Assembly (NCBI GenBank): GCA_018268785.1
Contig: JAFDVY010000006.1
Span: 1 to 64,000 of the forward strand
DNA from: Acidobacteriota bacterium
GTDB lineage: Bacteria > Acidobacteriota > Terriglobia > Acidiferrales > UBA7541
Direction: 5' to 3'
DNA: 64,000 nt
In this document: in pieces, positions 1 through 8,860 of the stretch
Layout: every line of letters starts with the position of its first letter
Numbering within the stretch: position 1 is the stretch's first letter
Position numbers and translations under genes: made by a program
The notes under the pieces: generated by a model
Seen by the model: only the letters and a program-made list of their open reading frames with translations
Told to the model about the DNA's origin: nothing
The model's database searches: none

Positions 1-2060
1 CGCCAGGAGTCTTGCGCATAGAACTCCAGTTCGTTGTCGCGGAAATGACGCGTGACGAATGCGCCGTTCGGTTGGTATTGGCCAGCCTTGTTCTGGACGA
101 AAACAGTGTCCGTTTCCGTAATGACTCCGGACAGCGCCATCATGGGATAGTCGTACGAGTTTGCAAAACCACCATCCACGGCCGGAAACCCAAATGCCGC
201 TGGGTCAAAACTTCCGCCTACATTGGAGATTCCGGTCGGGACCAGAAAGCCGGTATTCGTCAAGGCGCTGGTGAATGAATTTGCATTCGACTGCCGGAAA
301 TCCGTGACGCGCCGCCAATTTCCGCCAAACTGAAAAGTGTGTTTCCCCTTGGACCAACTGAAATCGTCGGTCACGTTATGCACGGGCACGATCACCGAAG
401 TCGTCCGCGTGTTCGCAGTTGGTGGCTCGAGGCCTCTAAGATTCACAAACGAATCAGTTGAGCCGCCGTTCTGGCCAACGCCTTGCCTGACATAGCCGTA
501 GTGAAAACTGTTGATTTTTGTCGGGCTCAACGTCCAGGAATAACCGGCAATGATCCCCTTGGAATTGTTTGTATCCACTTCGCGCGCCGGTTGTCCTGGA
601 TACCACTGCGCTTGGTTGGCGTGGTCGTTTTGCAGGCCCAAACGCGCGAACACTCTCTGCGTCCCGTTTTGCGTCAAGTTGTAGTCAAACTTTGCCACAT
701 AGGTGTCCAGCTTGTTCGGCGCCGGAGACGAAAACGTATAACCCGCGTAGTTCAAACCGTCTCCAGTCTGATTGGAGTTCGGCTGCGGATATTGATTCAA
801 GGTGCTGATTACGTTCGGGTCAACGCCCGGTCCCCACGGACATGTGCCAGTAGAGGAACAATGCGGGTCCATCTGTGCAATTTGCGTTGGGCTCAGCGCA
901 TTGTAGCCCGGTATGAACGAATAGTTCGCTCCGCTCAATCCTTGCACGGATCCACCGGGGCAAGCCGTCGTATCGAGGCTGCCATCCGTATGGGTCTGGC
1001 AAAGGTATTGAATGACGCCGTCGCGCAAGGATGCAGAGGGCACGGTGTGTTCGGATTGCGAGTTTTCGCGCGTTCGCTGTCCCTCATAAGCCAAGAAAAA
1101 GAAAAGGCGATCCTTTTTAATCGGGCCGCCAAAACTCCCGCCGAAAGTGTTCCGCAAGAGATTGGGAGCTGTGTTACAGCTTGGATCGCTTGAAGGAGTT
1201 CCGTTGGCGGCGCACGTTTGCTCTTGAGCATGCTTATTGAAATAGTCGTTCGCGACCAGGTTTTTCGGCCGGTTATATTCATACGCAGTCCCGTGCCAAT
1301 TGTTTGTTCCACTTTTGGTCACCAACTGAACCTGCGCACCAGAAGAACGCCCCTGATCTACGCCTGCGTTCGATGTGGTCACGCGAAATTCTTCGATCGA
1401 ATCCAGAGTCGCCCGCAGGGCGCCGACAAAAGCAGTTCCGAGAGTTTGATCGTTGTTGTCGATGCCATCCAAGGTCAGGTTCGTCTGATCGCTTCTGCTC
1501 CCATTGACTGAACCGCCCCGGCTATCACCCGTCAAATCCACTTGACCGCGATCGGCCACGGTCGTAACACCCGGCTGCAGCGCAAGAATGCCGGCGGGGT
1601 CTCTGCCTTCGAATGGCAATGCCGATATCTGCGTTTGGTTAAAGGCATTGCCAATTGTGGCGTCGGTTGTATTGATCGTCTGCGTCGTCGTAATCACTTC
1701 CACGGTCGTCGCGACGCTAGCCAACTGCATCTTCACGTCGTTTGTTGTCGGCGTGGCAACGAGCAAGATCAATCCGGTTTGCTTGTAGTTCGCGAATCCA
1801 GTGGCTGTCACCGTCAATACATACGTTGCGGGCCTTACCTCCAAAAACTGATAAGCGCCATCCTTGTCCGATTTGGTCGACAAATTAATGTTCAGCGCCG
1901 TATTGGAGATCGTAACTACCGCCTGCGGTACCGAGGCTCCATTCGGATCGACGACAGTTCCGCGCAAGGAGCTGTTGCCGGTTTGGGCCACAGAAGCAAA
2001 AGCCAGAAACAAGCACATCGAAAAAGCAAAAATGAATTTTCTATGATCGATGCGATGCAT
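1..2060 (-). CDS. Oar-like TonB-dependent receptor with carboxypeptidase-regulatory-like N-terminus (partial, 5' part)
   Basis: I translated the reverse strand by eye from the ATG at 2060. It stays open to the left edge, so about 686 codons are visible and the C-terminal barrel lies outside the window. Residues 1-25 form a signal peptide ending FASVAQ. Next comes a carboxypeptidase-regulatory-like beta-sandwich (roughly 30-115: SLRGTVVDPNGASVPQAVV, with the DKDGAYQF turn). A plug-like region follows (LTLDGIDNNDQ, then VQLVTKSGTNNWHGTAYEY) and then barrel strands (FGGSFGGPIKKDRLFFFLAY). An AGGAG Shine-Dalgarno sits 7 nt before the ATG. The family forms outer-membrane receptors for bulky substrates, often glycans or peptides in acidobacteria. 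The substrate cannot be read here. A second, complete paralogue lies at 56688-60392. Confidence 0.9.
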   Translation of the reverse strand, partial: MHRIDHRKFIFAFSMCLFLAFASVAQTGNSSLRGTVVDPNGASVPQAVVTISNTALNINLSTKSDKDGAYQFLEVRPATYVLTVTATGFANYKQTGLILLVATPTTNDVKMQLASVATTVEVITTTQTINTTDATIGNAFNQTQISALPFEGRDPAGILALQPGVTTVADRGQVDLTGDSRGGSVNGSRSDQTNLTLDGIDNNDQTLGTAFVGALRATLDSIEEFRVTTSNAGVDQGRSSGAQVQLVTKSGTNNWHGTAYEYNRPKNLVANDYFNKHAQEQTCAANGTPSSDPSCNTAPNLLRNTFGGSFGGPIKKDRLFFFLAYEGQRTRENSQSEHTVPSASLRDGVIQYLCQTHTDGSLDTTACPGGSVQGLSGANYSFIPGYNALSPTQIAQMDPHCSSTGTCPWGPGVDPNVISTLNQYPQPNSNQTGDGLNYAGYTFSSPAPNKLDTYVAKFDYNLTQNGTQRVFARLGLQNDHANQAQWYPGQPAREVDTNNSKGIIAGYSWTLSPTKINSFHYGYVRQGVGQNGGSTDSFVNLRGLEPPTANTRTTSVIVPVHNVTDDFSWSKGKHTFQFGGNWRRVTDFRQSNANSFTSALTNTGFLVPTGISNVGGSFDPAAFGFPAVDGGFANSYDYPMMALSGVITETDTVFVQNKAGQYQPNGAFVTRHFRDNELEFYAQDSW

Positions 2061-2233
2061 TAAACACTCCTTTGTGCACCCATATGAAATAGTTGGAACC
2101 TAAAGGGAGGAATTACCCAGAGGGAAAATCATCTCTGACCGGGGAGCGTACTGGAGGAGTTTGCAAGCCTCAGCACACCTCAAGAATGCCCCAGGTAACC
2201 GCCCACCACCACAACTCCGTCAGATTAATGTAG

Positions 2234-2263
2234 GTTTTAGGACAAATCGCACGCATATGTCAA
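2234..2263 (-). promoter_or_regulatory. Candidate sigma70 promoter of the Oar-like receptor
   Basis: On the minus strand a consensus -35 TTGACA (2263-2258) is followed by an 18-nt spacer and the -10-like TAAAAC (2239-2234). It would give a leader of about 170 nt before the receptor ATG at 2060. It was assigned by motif and spacing only. Confidence 0.45.
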
Positions 2264-2322
2264 GAATAGTTAAACTGATTTTGACTCTTTATTTTGCTTA
2301 TGAACAGTTATCGCTAATTGAT

Positions 2323-3915
2323 TCAGGAATTACCTAAGCGCAAGAGCTTGGCCTGGGTAATCGCCGGCAGCGCGCGCATGGGTTCCAGGATGGAGTCGGG
2401 AACCTTTCCATCAAGGCGGACCAGGGAGACAGCTTCTGCTCCGCGGGCGGCTTCCCTTCGCCCGAGGGAGAAGGTAGCAATATTCACGCCGAGCTTGCCG
2501 AGAGTGCTCCCGACGGACCCGATAACACCCGGCTCGTCGTTATTGCGCAGGAAGAGAATCGTACCGTCCAACTGGGCTTCCAGGGGGATGCCGTCGATGG
2601 CCAGGACGCGGGGAGTGCCATCAAAGAGCACCGTGCCCTCCGCCGAAAAACCCGCCGCACCCGACTTTTCGGGCAAGGCGGAGACTTCCAGCGTGTGGGG
2701 GAAACCGTGTTCACGACGGCGTGTTTCTTCTTCGACGGCCAGACCGCGAGCGGCAGCAACCGCTGGTGCGTTCACAACGTTCACTTTTTCGTCCAGCACG
2801 GCATTGAGTACGCCTGCAAGCACGGCGCTGCGAAGCAAGTGCGTCCCGACCTCTGCAACTTCTCCCGCATAGCGTATGCGGATACGCCCGGGGCGCGAAT
2901 CGGCGGCTTGTGTGACGAGCGAGCCAAGCCGTTCTGCAAGTTCGAGATACGGACGGACGCGGCGATATTGATCGGCAGAAAGCGCTGGAAGGTTCACAGC
3001 GTTGCGAATAATCCCTTCGGCTAAATAATCGCGGATTTGAACAGCGACCTGCGTACCGACCTCTTCCTGTGCTTCTTGTGTGGAGCCGGCAATGTGCGGA
3101 GTGCCGATCACGTTGTGCAAGCCGATGAGCGGACAATTTTTGGGGGGCTCTTCGATAAAAACGTCAAGGGCCGCGCCGCCGATACGCCCCGACTTCAGCG
3201 CTTCAGCCAAATCGGTTTCGTTAATCAGCTCGCCGCGGGCGGCGTTGACAATGCGCGCGCCCTTTTTCATTTTTGCAATGGAGACCGCGTTGATCATGTT
3301 CGTTGTCGCGGGACTCAGGGCCGTGTGCAGAGAGATGAAATCGCTTTCGGCATACAGCTTGTCGAGCGGTACGAGTTCTACTTGCAACTCCTTTGCGGCG
3401 GATTCGCTGATGTAAGGATCATAGGCGATCACGCGCATGTCGAACGCTTCTGCGCGGGAAGCGACCTCACTGCCGATTCGCCCCAGGCCGATTAGCCCGA
3501 GCGTTTTCTTGCGCACTTCCGTGCCGGACGAAGACTTTTCCCAGCGGCCTTCGCGAAGTGCGGAATCTAGCTTCGGCACCTGACGCGCCAGCGCCAGCAA
3601 CAATGCGAATGTATGTTCCGCGACGCTGACCGCATTGCCACCGGGGGTGCTCATCACGAGCACGCCGCGGCGCGTCGCCTCCTGCAAGTCAATATTGTCT
3701 ACTCCGACGCCGGCGCGACCCACGGCGCGGAGTTTCGGCGCCTTGGCCAGCAAATCGCGTGTGACGCGCGTGGCGCTGCGGACTATCAGGGCCTCCGCAT
3801 CGGCCAGTTCCGCGCCGATGGTGTCCTTGGTGGTGACGACGACATTCAAGCCCGGTGTTTTTTTGAGGAGATCCACTCCCCGCTCGCTGATCTTGTCCGC
3901 AACAATGACTTTCAT
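2323..3915 (-). CDS. serA: D-3-phosphoglycerate dehydrogenase
   Basis: This enzyme oxidises 3-phosphoglycerate to 3-phosphohydroxypyruvate with NAD+, the first step of phosphorylated serine synthesis in the cytoplasm. The 530-aa length is that of the long form: a catalytic domain, an NAD domain, an intervening ASB-type domain and a C-terminal ACT domain (about 450-530, including NNDEPGVIGSVGSTLGKLGV). The Rossmann motif GLGRIG is near residues 143-148. The catalytic Arg (NAARGEL, about 228), Glu (IEEPP, about 256) and His (GTPHIAG, about 274) are all present. The ACT domain suggests feedback by serine, as in relatives. It is transcribed alone and faces away from the YqeY gene. A second hydroxyacid dehydrogenase at 16249-17310 is shorter and lacks the ACT part. 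Confidence 0.96.
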   Translation of the reverse strand: MKVIVADKISERGVDLLKKTPGLNVVVTTKDTIGAELADAEALIVRSATRVTRDLLAKAPKLRAVGRAGVGVDNIDLQEATRRGVLVMSTPGGNAVSVAEHTFALLLALARQVPKLDSALREGRWEKSSSGTEVRKKTLGLIGLGRIGSEVASRAEAFDMRVIAYDPYISESAAKELQVELVPLDKLYAESDFISLHTALSPATTNMINAVSIAKMKKGARIVNAARGELINETDLAEALKSGRIGGAALDVFIEEPPKNCPLIGLHNVIGTPHIAGSTQEAQEEVGTQVAVQIRDYLAEGIIRNAVNLPALSADQYRRVRPYLELAERLGSLVTQAADSRPGRIRIRYAGEVAEVGTHLLRSAVLAGVLNAVLDEKVNVVNAPAVAAARGLAVEEETRRREHGFPHTLEVSALPEKSGAAGFSAEGTVLFDGTPRVLAIDGIPLEAQLDGTILFLRNNDEPGVIGSVGSTLGKLGVNIATFSLGRREAARGAEAVSLVRLDGKVPDSILEPMRALPAITQAKLLRLGNS

Positions 3916-4080
3916 GAGTCCCCTTCGATTTTGCCGCTGCAGGCCACCTGACGTACGGGCGGTCCCGCGCTTCTATTTGAAACTAACCAAGTTAACGGTC
4001 GGGATGCAGCGTGTCAAATTAGAAGAAGAAATGGAGCGGCCTTCGGTCTGTTATAGTGTGCAAACGGGAGAGCGCGAGCG

Positions 4081-4536
4081 ATGAGTCTGAGCGAGACGAT
4101 TCAGAAAGATATCGTGGCAGCAATGAAGGCGAAAGAAGGCATGAAGTTGGATGTCCTTCGCATGGTCAAGGCCGCCATTCAACTTAAAGAGGTTGAGAAG
4201 TTGCGCAAGCTGGACGAGCAGGAATCCATACAACTGCTGCAAACCATGGTGAAACAGCGCAAGGAATCCATCGACCAGTTCGCGAAAGGCGGTCGGCAGG
4301 ATTTGGTGGACAAAGAGAAGAATGAATTGACGATTCTGGAAGCGTATCTGCCCGCGGGGGCTTCCGCGGCAGAAATGGACGCGGCAATTAGCAAAGCAAT
4401 CGCCGAAACGAGTGCGACCTCGATCAAACAGATGGGCGCCGTTGTGAAGGCAGCAAAAACGGCTTTGGAAGGCAAGACCGTGGATGGCAAAGCGCTCAGC
4501 GACCTGGTGCGCGAGCGCCTCGCGAAACTGGGTTGA
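4081..4536 (+). CDS. GatB/YqeY domain-containing protein
   Basis: This 151-aa protein begins MSLSETIQKDIVAAMKAKE and matches the YqeY family in length and pattern: the helical N-half with DVLRMVKAAIQLKE and EKNELTILEAYLP, and the C-terminal GKTVDGKALSDLVRERL helix. The domain is the tail domain of GatB amidotransferase subunits, where it contacts tRNA. Stand-alone YqeY proteins have no firmly known function. In many bacteria yqeY follows rpsU and precedes dnaG-rpoD. Here rpsU lies 31 kb away at 35813, so that arrangement is broken. The leader contains GGGAG 10 nt before the ATG. The following gene is convergent, with only 13 nt between the stops. Confidence 0.9.
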   Translation: MSLSETIQKDIVAAMKAKEGMKLDVLRMVKAAIQLKEVEKLRKLDEQESIQLLQTMVKQRKESIDQFAKGGRQDLVDKEKNELTILEAYLPAGASAAEMDAAISKAIAETSATSIKQMGAVVKAAKTALEGKTVDGKALSDLVRERLAKLG

Positions 4537-4549
4537 GCAAGGCGGAGGT

Positions 4550-6538
4550 TTAAGATTTGGGCTTCAAAACGGCCGTGTTTCGCTCGTCGCCTGCGATTGC
4601 GCGATACATTTTCTTGAGTTCTTCCATTTTGCTGACGGGAACGCTTAGCTCTTTGATCTCAAACGTTCGCGTGTAAAGAAGAGTATCGCCGTTTTTTTCC
4701 GTTTTACTGTGATAGCTGGCGAAGCTGTAGTCCAGATCCACAGGCGGCGGCAAGTCATCCACTTCGTAACCTGCAGGCAGCGCAATCTCGAACTTGTCCG
4801 TGTCTCGGGCGGGCCCTTCGAACTCCAGCGGATATTTCCGAGGCTCTTTCGTTTCCAAAACGCTGCTGCCCTTCGATCCGATTGTTCTCGGGCGGACAAT
4901 CAACAAGTTTCCGGCTCTTTTGGCGTAGCTATCCGCAACGAGCGAATAGTTCAGGCCAAACGCCAGGTCATTCTTCTTGAGGTTGGTCACGCTTGCTTTT
5001 GTGATTTGAAACGACGAGAGAGAATGAGCAAGAAGGGATTCAATCGGCTTGATCTTGTCGGATTCCTTATCCACCGTGAGCAGGGCATGGCGTTCGACTC
5101 TGGCGCGATCTCCCTGGCGGACTTCCATGACGTCTCCCACCAAATTGCCATTTGCAGAAAGCGTGAATTTGCCGCTGCGCGAAATGCTGCTTGTGTAAGC
5201 AGGCTGTTGGGGCAACTCAAGAAGTTCGCCGCCGTCGGGTCCAACAAGCAGCCCAAAATTCGCCTGTAGTGCGCCACGCAATTGACCGAATGGCGTGGAC
5301 TCGTCGGTGGGATCAAAGAAGAGGATCTTCCCGAGCGTCGGATGGTTCAGCGTAGCAAGCAGAGAAGGATCGTTCACATCTTTCGGCAGTTTTACTGCAA
5401 GAATCGCGTGATTGAAATGTTTCTGCGGCGGCATATCCTTTGTAACATCGCCTCGCTCCACGTTGATCAGAACGTAGTAAGACTCAATACCAATTTCATG
5501 AAGCATCGAGCTGAGCAGCGTAGCTTTATCCTTACAATCGCCGTAGCGGTGCGCAAAGACTTCCGTGGCCGAATGGGGCTGAAACCCGCCAATCCCCAGC
5601 CAAATGCCTACGTAACGTATATCGCTCTGCATGAAGTCGGCGAGCATATGCATTTTCTCGATCGGGGACTGGCTCGCGTTGGTCAGTTGAGAGACCTTTT
5701 GCTTGATCTCAGGGGAGGGATCGCGGCGCCCTTTCGTCAAGTCGGCATACCAGATTCCCATGTCCCGCCAGGTTTCGAATCCCTTCGAGGATTTTCCGTC
5801 GGAACTCGGCGGAAAGAGGGCCACCGCCATGCGAGCGGCTACACCGCGCCAGGGCGGCATATCCTCTTCATATTTGATCGCGGGTAGATCCCGCAGATCC
5901 CACTCGAAGTTGTTGCCCGATATTTTCGGTTGCACATCCGCATGATTTACCCAGACGCCTCGATATTCCCAGCCTGGAGGCAATTGCAGAGTGAAGCGGG
6001 CTTCCGCGACGGGAACAGTTTGTTGCGGATTCCAGTCAGTTTCGAAAACGTACGGCCTGCCTTCCTGCTCGACTTCATAGCCCACCACGTTGCCAGGTTC
6101 GGAAGCGGGGATGCGGATGTATTTCATCTTGAAGTCGCTGGCCAATTCTCCGTTTTCGATATCGGGCGGCGCCGACACAATCGCATCCTTTTCCTTGACC
6201 TCATAATCTTTGCCGGAGGCGGGAATGGACCACGCGTGCATCGCATTGATTTTGGTTTCAGAATCGAAATAGGCGAAGACAAATCCAAATCTCTTGCCGT
6301 CAGGCCGCAGGATTTTGTATGCACGGCGGCGGAAATTCTTGATCTTGCCGTTGGGTTGAACGGTCGTAACATCTTCGGCGTACAGAAGAACCGCGTCGGT
6401 CTTTTCATCGTGGGCTGGGAGAGGCGCCGTCGCGGCGGCGTGCATCCAGGCAGGGGCGTCTGCTTTCGCGCCAGGGATAAACACAGCGCCAACTACCGCT
6501 GCTCCAAGCAACGTAAGGATCGCCAGTGTGCTCTTCAT
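4550..6538 (-). CDS. Exported DUF3857/transglutaminase-like protein, catalytic residues intact
   Basis: This 662-aa protein has a signal peptide (residues 1-27, LLGAAVVGAVFIPGAKA) and a DUF3857 domain (about 40-230). A transglutaminase-like core follows at about 290-420, and then a beta-rich C-terminal domain. The core shows the Cys of RYGDCKDKATLLSSML, a His in HFNHAILAVKL and an Asp in FFDPTDE, which is the papain-like triad of transglutaminase-fold peptidases. The family is common in Acidobacteria and Bacteroidetes, and is presumed to act on peptides or glycopeptides in the periplasm; the substrate is unknown. It is the second gene of a two-gene operon: the upstream paralogue ends 9 nt before this ATG, and the GAGG ribosome site overlaps that stop codon. 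Confidence 0.88.
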   Translation of the reverse strand: MKSTLAILTLLGAAVVGAVFIPGAKADAPAWMHAAATAPLPAHDEKTDAVLLYAEDVTTVQPNGKIKNFRRRAYKILRPDGKRFGFVFAYFDSETKINAMHAWSIPASGKDYEVKEKDAIVSAPPDIENGELASDFKMKYIRIPASEPGNVVGYEVEQEGRPYVFETDWNPQQTVPVAEARFTLQLPPGWEYRGVWVNHADVQPKISGNNFEWDLRDLPAIKYEEDMPPWRGVAARMAVALFPPSSDGKSSKGFETWRDMGIWYADLTKGRRDPSPEIKQKVSQLTNASQSPIEKMHMLADFMQSDIRYVGIWLGIGGFQPHSATEVFAHRYGDCKDKATLLSSMLHEIGIESYYVLINVERGDVTKDMPPQKHFNHAILAVKLPKDVNDPSLLATLNHPTLGKILFFDPTDESTPFGQLRGALQANFGLLVGPDGGELLELPQQPAYTSSISRSGKFTLSANGNLVGDVMEVRQGDRARVERHALLTVDKESDKIKPIESLLAHSLSSFQITKASVTNLKKNDLAFGLNYSLVADSYAKRAGNLLIVRPRTIGSKGSSVLETKEPRKYPLEFEGPARDTDKFEIALPAGYEVDDLPPPVDLDYSFASYHSKTEKNGDTLLYTRTFEIKELSVPVSKMEELKKMYRAIAGDERNTAVLKPKS

Positions 6539-6547
6539 TGTGGGGCC

Positions 6548-8524
6548 TCAGTTTGAAGCGCTGCCCGTTCCCGGCTGCAGCACGATTTGTTGGTCGTCGT
6601 TGGTTCTTACATTCGCAAAGAAATTTCGCAAAATCGGATATTGCTCCTTGCCCACCATCATCAAGTCGCAGCGGACAACGCGCTGGATGTGGAGCTTTCC
6701 GTTCTGCTTTTCGACTTTCATTGAGTATTCGGCAGCCTTCGCATCCGTATCGGTTTCCTTCGGCAGGTCGCCGATTTGCCAGCCCAACGGTAATTCCACC
6801 GTCAGGTCGTCGACTTTCTTGAAAGGGTAGTCAAAATAGACAGGCCAGGTGCGGTCGGCATGTTCAAAAAGGTGTTTCTCGGTTGCGCCGAATAGAGCGG
6901 CGGGCAAAAGGGCCCGCTTGCCTGCGGAAGAAACCCACCCGGGTACTTTCAGATCAAACTCGGCCGTAAGCGGAGTTTCCGATGCGTTCCAATCCGGTTT
7001 GTTGGTGAGATCAAGTTCAATGCCCGCGGGAATGTAGTTCTTCACCAGATCTTCGAGGTATTTTTTCCTGGCAGCTTCGTCTTCAAGGCGCTCGGTCATG
7101 CGTCGCGATAGCGCTTCGAGCCCTGTGAAGCTGAGTTTCAGCTTTCCCGACAGATCGCCTTCCGGCGTGATCTTGAGATCGGCGGTACGGTCGATCTGAG
7201 AATCGGAGCTTGGGGGCAGTGTCGTCGTTATCCAGGTGCCGCCTTCCTTGTCGAGTTTCAGTCCCGTAACGCCGGATTCATACCAGGGCAACAATCCAAA
7301 AGGGGCAAATTTGGTGCCCGGATCGTAGTAAGTATCTTTTCCATTCAGCTTGACAAGCACGACATTCGAATTGAGTTCACTCTTGTTAATCCGTTGAGGG
7401 TTGAAAAAGTACAGATTCCTGGCGGAAACAAGGCACGGATAGGCTTCGAATCCGGCGGCGCGTGCAAGTCCCAAAAACGCCCAGGTAATGTAGTACCCGT
7501 CTCCGTAACCCAGCTTCAGCAATTCCTCGGCGCTGGAAGCAATTTTTTGCTTGTCGCGCTTCTCCTCCTGCTCGGATTTCTGCGGCTCATAACTGAGATT
7601 TCTTATCTGTTGAGTGCGAATGTAGATTTTTTTGAGCTTAACTTCGGGAGGGTCGTTTGGCGAGACAGTCTGCGCCACAACCTCCTCCAAACCTTTCTTT
7701 TTCGAAACGAAGCTCTCCGCCCGGTCGGCCTGCTTTTTGCCAAAACTCTTCCAGAATTTCTGCGGATCGCGTTCCGGGAATGAATCGAAGTAGACAAAAA
7801 CAACGCGGAACTTCAACTCGTCTTCCGGCGGCATATAGTCTTCCGTGACAAACGCAGGAATGTTGTTGGAAGTCATACGAATGATGCCGTCGGCCCCTTC
7901 CTTCGGCGGATCAGTGCCTTTCGGCAATCCGGCCGGCCAATTCCATTGCACTGTCCAGCCTTCGTTAGTGTAAGGCTTGAGCGTGAACTCCCCGTGCTTG
8001 GTAAAAAGGTCGTCGCTCAGCAGCCAATACGAATCGAAAATATGCATATCCTCGAAATCGTAGTTGAAGTGGTAGTCAATGATGCTACCCACTTGCACAT
8101 CCGGCACGGTGAATGTCTTTGCGAGAACTTTTTGAGTTTTCGATTTCTCGATGGTGCTCTCATAGACCTTTCCATCGAAAGGGACGCTGGACCCGTCAGG
8201 GCGAATAAGGCGCGCACGAATGTTGCTAACCGAGATTTTGCCTCTGATAAACGGGATCTCAATGTTCGCGTGCTTGCGCCCTTCTTCCGTAAGGATTTTG
8301 ATCCGCACATAGTTGTATTCCGAAGAAGCGCGGGAGGCGTCGTTGCGATCTACCTGCCGGTAGAGATAAACCGCCGGAGCGCCGGGGGCTTCCGGCAAGC
8401 TAGTCATCTTAAGATCATCAGGGCTAACGGGCTTCCATTCGTCCGCCCTCGCGAGGCGAGCGGGAGCAGTAACCAGAACAATCATCACCGCCAGCCAAAC
8501 CATCCGATAACAGCGCATCAGCAT
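6548..8524 (-). CDS. Exported DUF3857 protein, transglutaminase fold with lost Cys and His
   Basis: I chose the ATG at 8524 because AAGGAG lies 7 nt upstream and a clean signal peptide follows (MLMRCYRM to LARADEW), giving 658 aa. An in-frame start at 8551 has no such support. The architecture matches the downstream paralogue: DUF3857, transglutaminase-like core, beta-rich C-terminus. Aligned by eye, the catalytic Cys of GDCKDK is Gly here (GYGDGYYITWAF) and the catalytic His of FNHAI is Ser (LNSNVVLVKL). The Asp is kept (YYDPGTKFAPFG). It is therefore probably a non-catalytic binding partner of the active copy rather than an enzyme. The two are co-transcribed from a putative promoter at 8661-8689. 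Confidence 0.88.
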   Translation of the reverse strand: MLMRCYRMVWLAVMIVLVTAPARLARADEWKPVSPDDLKMTSLPEAPGAPAVYLYRQVDRNDASRASSEYNYVRIKILTEEGRKHANIEIPFIRGKISVSNIRARLIRPDGSSVPFDGKVYESTIEKSKTQKVLAKTFTVPDVQVGSIIDYHFNYDFEDMHIFDSYWLLSDDLFTKHGEFTLKPYTNEGWTVQWNWPAGLPKGTDPPKEGADGIIRMTSNNIPAFVTEDYMPPEDELKFRVVFVYFDSFPERDPQKFWKSFGKKQADRAESFVSKKKGLEEVVAQTVSPNDPPEVKLKKIYIRTQQIRNLSYEPQKSEQEEKRDKQKIASSAEELLKLGYGDGYYITWAFLGLARAAGFEAYPCLVSARNLYFFNPQRINKSELNSNVVLVKLNGKDTYYDPGTKFAPFGLLPWYESGVTGLKLDKEGGTWITTTLPPSSDSQIDRTADLKITPEGDLSGKLKLSFTGLEALSRRMTERLEDEAARKKYLEDLVKNYIPAGIELDLTNKPDWNASETPLTAEFDLKVPGWVSSAGKRALLPAALFGATEKHLFEHADRTWPVYFDYPFKKVDDLTVELPLGWQIGDLPKETDTDAKAAEYSMKVEKQNGKLHIQRVVRCDLMMVGKEQYPILRNFFANVRTNDDQQIVLQPGTGSASN

Positions 8525-8860
8525 GAGGCTTCTCCTTGGAAGCAAATGCAATTCCTTTCCAAAATGCAGCTTCGTGGATTTGGACCCGGAGTCTTTTTGC
8601 GGTGATAGGACTTACCAGGGCCTGGCACACGGCTGCCGACCTTTTCCGTTTGTTGATGGCAAAGTACAAGTACGTCACTCACCTGTCAAGAGCACGTATT
8701 GGAATAACGGTTGCTTCTACGACAAGTACGCGGACCGTAGAGTTTCGACACCTCGGAGGCTCAGTTTGTTTCAGGATTCTCTTCCCCATCGGCGCTCCCT
8801 GCGGCATAATCCCCCGCGCATCTGTCCAATTTGGCTTGAGCTGCCGCGAGGGAGAATCCC
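8525..8860. other. Divergent intergenic region between the DUF3857 operon and the OPT transporter
   Basis: This stretch of 336 nt has no convincing coding sequence. The only structure I can support is the minus-strand promoter at 8661-8689. No equally good promoter for the plus-strand transporter was seen. Confidence 0.5.
8661..8689 (-). promoter_or_regulatory. Candidate promoter of the DUF3857 operon
   Basis: The minus strand carries a consensus -35 TTGACA (8689-8684), a 17-nt spacer and a weak -10 TACTTT (8666-8661). This implies a leader of about 130 nt to the ATG at 8524. The -10 matches the consensus in only three positions. Confidence 0.4.

Noticed and set aside
8424-8678. Minus-strand frame spanning the start of the DUF3857 gene
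   Set aside because: No family pattern, and the real start at 8524 has AAGGAG and a signal peptide in another frame.
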